Shown in pieces: positions 16,145-24,400 of a stretch of DNA of 46,344 nt (positions within the stretch are counted from its first letter, which is position 1; every line of letters begins with the position of its first letter). The translations under genes were made by a program, and so were the position numbers. This DNA is from a virus. The notes under the pieces are model-generated. The model was not told where the DNA came from. It was given only the letters and a program-made list of their open reading frames with translations, and made no database searches. The stretch lies in the IMG/VR virus record IMGVR_UViG_3300044940_000032, positions 1 to 46,344 of that record. One strand, 5' to 3'.

Positions 16145-16993
16145 ATGTCCAGCAGCAAACCCCCGAAGCCCAGCAAGGAACAGAATGACCTTGCGCTCGC
16201 GCAGGCACAGGCCATGCGCGACCAGACTGCGTTCGCCCGAGAGCAGTGGGGCGTCATGCGGCCCATCATCGAGCAGCAGAACGCTCTGGGGCTCCAAGAG
16301 GCTGAGTTCCAGCGTGCGCTGGCCGAGGAAGCCGCCGCACGTGCGCGCAAGTACGACCAGCGGTACTGGGACACCACGGCCAGGCAGGAAGACGAGTTCT
16401 ACAAGCTGGTCGACCAGTACGCCACCGACGCCGAAGCCCAGCGCATGGCGGGGCGTGGCATCGCGGACGTCGAGTCGCAGCTGGCGCTGGCGCGCGACGC
16501 TGGTTGGCGGGCCATGGCGGCTCGTGGTCTGACTCCGAACTCGAACATGATGGCGTCGACCATGGCGGACATGGACCTCGAAGGTGCCTTGGCCCGCGCC
16601 AGCGCGTCCACGATGGCCCTCGAAGCCGCGAAACGAGAGGGGCTGAACCTGCGGGCCATGGCGGCGGGACTGGGGGGCAACGTCACCGGCGCGGGCTTGG
16701 GGTATACCGGACAGGCTGGCAACCTCAGCGGCACGTCGCTTGGCGCGGCCGGCACGGGGCTGCAGAGCCGGATCTCCGGCATCGGGGCATACAACAACGC
16801 CCAGAACACCGCCATCGGCTGGGGCAACGGCGCCAACGCCACCTTCGACAGCATCGCGGAGCAAAACTACCGTCGCTCGCAGGCTGGTGGCGGGTTCGGC
16901 GACTTCCTGGGCAACGTGATCGGCACGGGGCTTGGCGCGTATGCTGGCGGCTGGGGTACTGCGGCTGGCAAGGCGTTTGGCAGTCGGTTCTAA
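16145..16993 (+). CDS. Internal virion/ejection-type protein 1
   Basis: This 282-residue protein has a charged helical N-terminal half (residues 1-150, long Ala/Glu/Gln/Arg runs) and a Gly/Ala-rich C-terminal half (GLGGNVTGAGLGYTG, GNVIGTGLGAYAGGWG). This composition is typical of the first podovirus internal core or ejection protein (T7 gp14-like position). It is the first of three such genes. The TnpB element ends about 13 bases before its ATG, and no good Shine-Dalgarno is visible in that gap, so the insertion may have weakened its translation. Confidence 0.65.
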   Translation: MSSSKPPKPSKEQNDLALAQAQAMRDQTAFAREQWGVMRPIIEQQNALGLQEAEFQRALAEEAAARARKYDQRYWDTTARQEDEFYKLVDQYATDAEAQRMAGRGIADVESQLALARDAGWRAMAARGLTPNSNMMASTMADMDLEGALARASASTMALEAAKREGLNLRAMAAGLGGNVTGAGLGYTGQAGNLSGTSLGAAGTGLQSRISGIGAYNNAQNTAIGWGNGANATFDSIAEQNYRRSQAGGGFGDFLGNVIGTGLGAYAGGWGTAAGKAFGSRF

Positions 16994-17022
16994 AACGTCG
17001 GCGTTGACTACGGAGCACTGTG

Positions 17023-18456
17023 ATGGCCGGGTTCTGGGGATCAGCTTCGCAGGGATTCACGCGCGGCGTCGGCCTGGGCGTCGAGAACGCGCGGTATCAG
17101 GAAGAGATGGACCTCAAGCGCGCGGAGCACGAAGCCCGCATGCGCGAACAGGCCCTGCGTGAGCGCCGGATCAGGGGCGAACTCGACGACGCCGACCGCG
17201 TGCGCGCCGCCGTGCGCAACCTCGAGGCCATGGACCGGGTCGGCGTGCCCACGGGGGTTGTCCGAGGTCTTTCCGGCCCCAGCCAGGAGATGGTATTCCG
17301 TGGCGACGCGGGGTATGGCGAAGGCGCTGCTGCCGTCAACGAGATGGCCACGGACTTCGGGCGCGAGATGCGCCGCTACGGTCAGGATGCGGGGCTGTAC
17401 GACGACCGTATCGGGCAGCGGCAGGCCACCGGCCTGGACCGCGCCAAGGGCATGCGTTCGCTGGCGTATGCCAAGGGCGACGTGCGCGAGATCGTTGCAG
17501 CCGACAAGATTGTTTCGGACAAGGAAGAAGATCAGATCATCGCCAACGCGAAGTTCGAGCCGGAAGATATCAAGTTCATCAACGACAACACCCACAGCTT
17601 CAGCGTCAGCAAGCCAGACAAATTCGGGTTCGTCGACATCTCGATCGTCAAGCCCGACGGGGACGCGGTATTCAAACGGCTGTCTGCGGCGCAGCAGAAA
17701 ACACTGGCCGGGGCGCGCGCTTTGCTGGACGTCAACCCGGTTCGCGCGTTGGAGATGTTCAAAAGCGTCGACAAGGATGTCGCTGAGGCGGTTGCCAAAG
17801 AAATGGGAATGACGCTGGATGTGGCGCGCTTTGGCAACGACGTGGCCGCCAAGCGTGTGAACGCGCAGCAGGAGATCGCTCGCACCGGCATCGCACAAGC
17901 TGGACTGGCGGAGGCGCGCTCGCGCCTTTCGAATTCGCAGTACGTGCTGATCCCCGGCCCCGACGGAATGCTGAAGCCGGCGATCCAAGGCACGGTGTTC
18001 AACCCGGTCGGCCAAAAGCTCGAAGTCGTTACCGTGCCGCTGGAGCAATCCGGCGTGGTGCCTCTCTCCGCGCTCGATCCCAAGCGTCTGAGCGAGATGG
18101 CGGAACCGCTTATTGGCAAACCTACTGGGCGCACGGTCAACGGCAAGCCAGAGGTGTACACGCCAGAAACCGCGATGGCAGCAGTACGCCAGCAAATCAT
18201 CGCCAACTACCTCCAGCAGCCGGGAACTGGGGGTCCAGATCCGAATGTCGTGAAGGCCATGAAGGAGGGCCGCTTGACGCCCGCTCCCAAGGAAGCGCCG
18301 CGCGAGGCACCCGCACAGGAAGTTCCGCAGCCGCCGCAGCCGCAACCGGAGCCGAGGTCGGGGCTGCGGTCGGGACTGGACTGGTACAGAGACTGGGTAG
18401 CGCGTGGTCGCCCCCCGCTGGAGCGTCCGCTGCTGGACATCCAACCTCCGCGTTGA
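17023..18456 (+). CDS. Internal virion/ejection-type protein 2
   Basis: This 477-residue, mostly helical protein begins MAGFWGSASQGFTRGVGLG, followed by a long charged helix (residues 20-60). A conserved-looking central part includes DIKFINDNTHSFSV. The C-terminus is Pro-rich (about 405-440). CGGAG precedes the ATG at 17023; GTG 17020 is adjacent. Size and order (between a ~280- and a ~2300-residue protein) match the T7 gp15 position in podovirus ejection cassettes. Homology to gp15 is not evident; the role is inferred. Confidence 0.65.
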   Translation: MAGFWGSASQGFTRGVGLGVENARYQEEMDLKRAEHEARMREQALRERRIRGELDDADRVRAAVRNLEAMDRVGVPTGVVRGLSGPSQEMVFRGDAGYGEGAAAVNEMATDFGREMRRYGQDAGLYDDRIGQRQATGLDRAKGMRSLAYAKGDVREIVAADKIVSDKEEDQIIANAKFEPEDIKFINDNTHSFSVSKPDKFGFVDISIVKPDGDAVFKRLSAAQQKTLAGARALLDVNPVRALEMFKSVDKDVAEAVAKEMGMTLDVARFGNDVAAKRVNAQQEIARTGIAQAGLAEARSRLSNSQYVLIPGPDGMLKPAIQGTVFNPVGQKLEVVTVPLEQSGVVPLSALDPKRLSEMAEPLIGKPTGRTVNGKPEVYTPETAMAAVRQQIIANYLQQPGTGGPDPNVVKAMKEGRLTPAPKEAPREAPAQEVPQPPQPQPEPRSGLRSGLDWYRDWVARGRPPLERPLLDIQPPR

Positions 18457-18481
18457 ACGGCATCGCGTAGGATATACGCCC

Positions 18482-21400
18482 ATGAGCTTTCTGTCCGAGC
18501 TGCGCGCCGCGCTGGGGCCTGAGTGGGACTCGCGCTCCGACGAGGAGATCCTCAGCGCCTACGCCGACGCAGCGGGGATGAGCCCCGGCCAGGTGGCGGA
18601 CCTCGCGGGATACCGCACGGGTGGCGGCACGATGAACCGCGAGCGGCTGTCGGGCTCGATCGATCGGTATCAGTCGGGTCTGTACGACGTCGGCCGTGCA
18701 GCAGCGAACTATCTGGGTGCGAAGGGACTGGCCGACACGTTCGACACGAGGCGTCGGCGCAACGAGTTCGCCGCAGACGTGGCAGCCGAGCGTGCATCGG
18801 CCCTTGGCTCCATCGACTCGTACAAGGACGTGGACTGGCTGTCGCCGTCCAGTGTCGGCAACTACGCGCTGGGGCTGGGCATCCAGGCCCTGCCGTACAG
18901 CCTGGAATTCATCCTGCCGGGTACTGCGGCGCGCATGGGCCTGCGCGGCACGCAGGCCGCTCGTGCCGCAGCGATCGCTGTCGGAGACACTGCGGCGGCT
19001 TCGCGGGCCGCCTGGAAGCTCAGGGGTGCGTCGCTGGGCACCGGCGTGGCAGCCAGTTACCCGAGTTCTGTGGGCGACATCATGTCGTCGCAGCGCGAGC
19101 AGGCAGGCACCACGGACGACGCCTCCGCTTTCGCACTGGGCGTGCCGTATGCCGCGCTGAACCTCCTCAGCCCCATCGACACGGCGCTGGCCCAGGGCAG
19201 GCTGTTTCGCAGCCCCTTGCGGGCGCTCGACAACGTCGGCGGCTGGCGTGGCGTGGCGGCGCGCACGGCCGCCACCGGCTTGCGCACGGGCGTGCAGGAG
19301 GGCCTGAACGAAGTCGGCCAAGAGGCCATGAACCAGCTCGGGCGCATGCAGGTCGACCCGACCGAGGCGTTCTTGAGCGACGCCGCGCGCAACAGGTTCG
19401 CCGAGTCGTTCGTCGGCGGTGCGGTTCTTGGCGGCACGCTGGGTGCCGGTGCCGGCGGCTGGCGGCGCAACCAGATCGACCTGCTCAAGGACACCCCGCA
19501 AGCGACGGACATGCCGAAGGGGGTGGGTGGACTGCCCGAGAGCACGTCGCCGTCGACGGGCGGGCTGCAGGAGAACAAGACGCCGCTTCTGCTGGGATGG
19601 GAGCCGCGCTACAACGTCTTCCCCGACGGCACGATTGCCGCGCTGGCAGACGACGAGCTGGCGCACCGCTACGGCTTGAAGCCGCAGCAGCTCTGGGACA
19701 TCCGCAACACGGGCACACCGCGTGCGCCCGAAACACCACGGATCGACCCCGAGATGGCGGGGGCCGACCTCTCGCCGGGCGCGCCGCGCAAACTCGACTT
19801 GTCCGGCGAAGCGGCTCCCGCCGCCGATGTTGGTGTGCGGCCCACCGAGCCGTCCAGCGCGCCGGCGGAAAACCCGGGCCTGCAGGAAATCCAGCGCCGG
19901 ATCCTGGAGTCCCGCGCAGTGGCCATGGAACAGGCCGCCGCCAAGCGGGCCGAAATCGCGCAGGCCATCGCCCGGAAGAAAGAAGAATTCGAAGCGGCCA
20001 AGGCCCGCGCCGTCGAGGTGCTGGGCAACATGAAGATGGGCAGCCGGCACGTCGAGCTGTTCATGGATCTGGAGCGCCAGCGCAACGCCGGGCTCATCGA
20101 CGAGGAAGAGTTCATCAACGACGCCGCGCTGCTGTCGCGCAGCGAACTGGGCCGGGTCAAGAAACTCATCGAGCAGCGCGACGCCGCGCAAGCCGAGGAC
20201 GTCAACAAGGTCGACACCGCCCCGGGAGGGGCCAACGATCAGCGCGACGCCGCGCAGGTCAAGGCTGCGCAGTCTCAGCCTGCACAGGCCGAGGACATCA
20301 ACAGGGTCATCACTACTCCGAGAGCGACCAATGAGCAGCCTGACGTACCTGGAACTGCCCGAGGACCTGCTGGAGCCCCTGTTGGCGGGGGTGCTGTCGC
20401 TGGCGGAAGCCTCGGAATTGTTCGACCTGCTGCTGCAGACGCCGCAAGGCCAGTGGGTGGTACTGCCGCCACGGCTGGAGTCAGCGGCCCTGCGACTGGA
20501 ACTGTGGCAGTGGAGCCCGCCGCAGGGGCGCCCGCTGCACTGACCACGACCACGCCTGCCGGGCCTCTCGACGCCGTGCAGCGTCGTCGCATGACGACCG
20601 ACCAGCTGCGCCCCATCGCCGAAGACCTCCTGCGGCGAGCAGGCGTCAAGCCCGACGCCACGCGCCTCGTCAAGCGCAAAGTCAACGGCAAGATGGTGGC
20701 TACGCCGCGCACGGCGCTGGACGTGACGATCGACATGCTGCGCGCCGACGACATGGACACGGCGCTGGTCGAAGGCGTCACCGGCATCGACTTCGTCGCC
20801 GGCACGATCGGCAAGCCCCTGACGCTCGATCAGGCCACGCTGCTGGCCGAGCAGCGCACCGGCAAGAAGATCAGCAAGCAGGCGGCGCAGGCGCGGCTGG
20901 CCAAGTACGGCATCGACCCGAAGATCATCGAGAAGATCAGCGCCGTGGACACGGCCGACACGGTCTCGGAGGCCGAGCTTGGGCTGGGGCAGGAGGGTGC
21001 CGAGGCACTGCCGGGGTTCCGCGTGGACGAGAGCCTGTCCGATGCCGCAGCATCGGGTGTGATCGATGTGGCCGACGGCAACCCGCGCATGACGCGCCGC
21101 GCCGCCGAAGCAGCGCAGCAATGGCTCAAGCAGGAGCCGCAGGCTGCTCAGGTAATGGAGAACGCCCAAGGCAAGCTGTCCAAGTCGGTGCAGGACAAGC
21201 AGGCGGTCGCCGAAGCCACGGCCGCCCCGACGGCCGGCGAGAACCCGCAATACGTGGAAAAGCGCCGCGTTCTCGCTGCTGTAAAAGCCGAACTCGAGCG
21301 CAGGCAGGAAATCGAGCGCCAGGCGCTGGCCGCGCCGAGCAAGTACAAGCCCGGCACCGTGCAGTGGGAGCTGCGCCGCGCACTGGACGAGGGCAATATC

Positions 21401-24400
21401 ACCGAGGGCGACATCGCGGAGGCTCGCGATGCGTTCAACGAAGACCTGCTCGACACCGATCCGACGTGGGACGACCTGACTCCCCAGGAACAGGCATACT
21501 GGACCGGCGTCTACATCGGCAACTTCGAGGGTCGCATCTCAGACCGGGAGTACGCACGTGAATGGCAAGACATCCTCGACTCCGCCCGCCAGCGAATCAC
21601 CGAACGACAAGCCCAGGCAAATCTCCCCGCAGCACCTGGTGGATCTGGCCGAGTTGTACGCGCGCCGGCTGCCGCCCAAGGAGTTCAAGAGGGAGATGAT
21701 CGCGCTGCACCGCAAGTACTTCGATCCGCAGGCACCGACGCCGTAGCCCTGGACGAATCGCTGACCCGCGCCGTCAGGCGCGAGGAGATGGCGCGCCACC
21801 CGGCCTTTGCCGCAGCGGTCACCCGCCTGCAGCGTGCGGGCCTGGGGCACATCCTCGACTGGGTCTCCGCGTGGCGCGTCGCGCCTTCGGTCGGTCCCAA
21901 CGGCGAAGTCGTGGCCGATGGCTGGGTCAGCGGCGACCGTGCGGGAAACTTCACGCTCACGCTGCGCGAAGACCTCGGTCAGGACCAGACCTGGGTGACG
22001 ACGCACGAACTCGGGCACATCGCGGACATGGCGCCGTATGGCGGGGCCTACTCCAGCGATGCGCGACTGCAGCCGGGCGGGGAGATCTACAACGAACTCG
22101 ACACGCTGTACCTGAGCGGCAGCAAGCTGTGGAGCGATGTGTGGGAGTGGCCGTTCAACGCCCCGCCTGCCGAGCAGGGTGGTGAGATCTTCGCCAACCT
22201 GTTCGCGGCGTACACTTCGCCGGGCCTGCGCCCGCGCCTTCAGGCGGACGCCCCGCTGGCGTTCGCGTTCATCCAAGGAGCCGTCCGTGCAATCCAAGCC
22301 CAAAACCGCCCCAGTGGCGACCCCTTCGTCGAAACCCAAATCCGCCGCCGCGCAGCCCAGCAGTTCGTCAAAGCAGGTGTTCTACAGCCGGCCGTACAAG
22401 GTGACGCCGGGGCTGGCCGAGCTGATCAAGGCCGGCAAGGTGTAAACCGATCCGTCGGTGCCAACCGCGCGGCCGAGGCAGACCGTGCGGTCAACCGAGG
22501 CGCGCGGCTGTCGCAGCTGCCCGCGCCAAGCGCGCGCACCGGCGGCATCAGGGGACTGGTCAGCAACCTGTTCAACGACGGGTTGTGGCGCACCTACCCC
22601 AGCCTGCTGGGCTGGATGAGCGGCGAGCAGCTGGCGGATCGGTTCAAGAACGCCAAGGGCATCGGGCCGGCGGTCAAGGCGTTCTCGGATTTGTCGGCAC
22701 GCATGGCGGGCCGCGCCATGCAGATCCAGGCCACCTCCGACGCGCTGCTGGCGCGCCTGAACAGCCTGCGCCGACGTGATCCTGCGGGCCACGAGACCCT
22801 GTCCAAGCTGCTGCTGCAGTCCAGCGAACTGCGCATGTGGCCCAACAAGGAGTTCCGCGACGAATCGAAGGCCAACGATCACATCGAGGACACCGTGGAG
22901 AACCGCGCCGCGCACGCCAGGCTGCGGGCGATGTGGAACAGCGCGAGCAGCGAAGTGCGCGCGCTCTACGAAGCCGTGATCGCGGACCACGACACCCGCT
23001 ACAAGGCCAAGGTGACGGCACTGCGCAAGGGCGTCGTGTCGTCCTTCTACCCGGACCTCAACGACGACGGGAAGGGCCTGAGCCGCGAGGAGATCGACCG
23101 CATCGCCGAAGCCAAGCGCAAGGACATGGGCAAGCTCATGGAAGAGCTTGGCACCACCAAGCGGCGCGCCCGCGAGCTGCGGCACCTGCGCGACGAGCTG
23201 GAGAAACTGGACGACCAGTTCACCCGGATGCCCGGCCCGTACTTCCCCTTGATGCGTTTCGGCGATCACGTGGTGTCCATCAAGTCCCAGGCGTTCCAGG
23301 CCGCCGAGCGGGCGCTGATCCGGGCCAGCGACGCGCTGCGCCACGCCGAAGCGACCAGTGATCCCGATGCCGACCTCGAGGAAGAACGCAAGGCCGTGAA
23401 GGACGCGCAGGCGGCCGTGGCCAGGCTCAAGGCCAGTGGCGACGACTACCGGGTGGTCTTCTTCGAGACAATCGGGGAAGCGCGCGAATACCGCGAGATG
23501 GCCGAAGCGCAGCTCGGCGAGGACTACGAGATCTCGCAGAGCATCAAGGACCAGTACCTGCGCCAGATCGACGCCGTGAGCCCCACGTTCATGCGCCGGC
23601 TGGAGCGGCGGCTGGCGGCGAACTTCGAGGGCGAGAAGGGCGACCAGATTCGCCAGTCGGTGCGCGAGATGTACATCGAGATGCTGCCCGAGAACAGCAT
23701 GATGAAGGCCACCCTCAAGCGGGCCACCGTGGCGGGCTACAGCGACGACGTGATTCGCGTGTTTTCCGCCTCGGCGATCCGCGACGCGCACGGCATCAGC
23801 CGGCTGGAGTTCCAGGCCCCGCTGCGCGACGCGCTGGACCAGCTGCGTTTCGACCGCGCGAACGTGGACGCCAAGATCGTCGGCGCCGAACTGGCCAGGC
23901 GGCTGGAGATGAACTTCCGCTTCGAGCGTCACCCGGTGCTGGCGGCGCTGACGAACGTGACCTACATGACCCGGCTGGGCCTGTCGCCGTCGTTCCTGCT
24001 GACCAACCTGTCGCAGCCGTGGTTCGTCTCCGCGCCCATCATCGCCGCGCGCCATCACTTCAAGACCATCGGCGAGCTGCGCCGCGCAACCGTGGCCGCT
24101 GTCCAGATGCTGCGCTTCGACTGGAAGGACCAGAAGACGGCGCAGTTCCAGTTCAACCCCGAGCGCGCGTTCAAGGCCGGGCAGATCACCGAGGACGAGA
24201 TGCTGATGCTCAAGTCGCTGCTGGACAGCGGGCGCATCGACATCACGATCACGCAGGACCTGGGCGTCGCGGCGCAGGGCGAGGCACACAACTGGCTGAA
24301 CAAGGCCACGCAGATGATGGGCCTGCCGGCGCAGCAGCTGGAGGTGCTCAACCGCGTGTCGACCGCGCTGGCGGCCTACCGGCTGGAGCGCCAGCTGCAA

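Noticed and set aside
18197-21250. Leftward 1017-codon open frame antisense to the ejection-type genes
   Set aside because: Low-complexity Arg/Gly/Leu composition and no initiation signal; it is a shadow frame created by high third-position GC.
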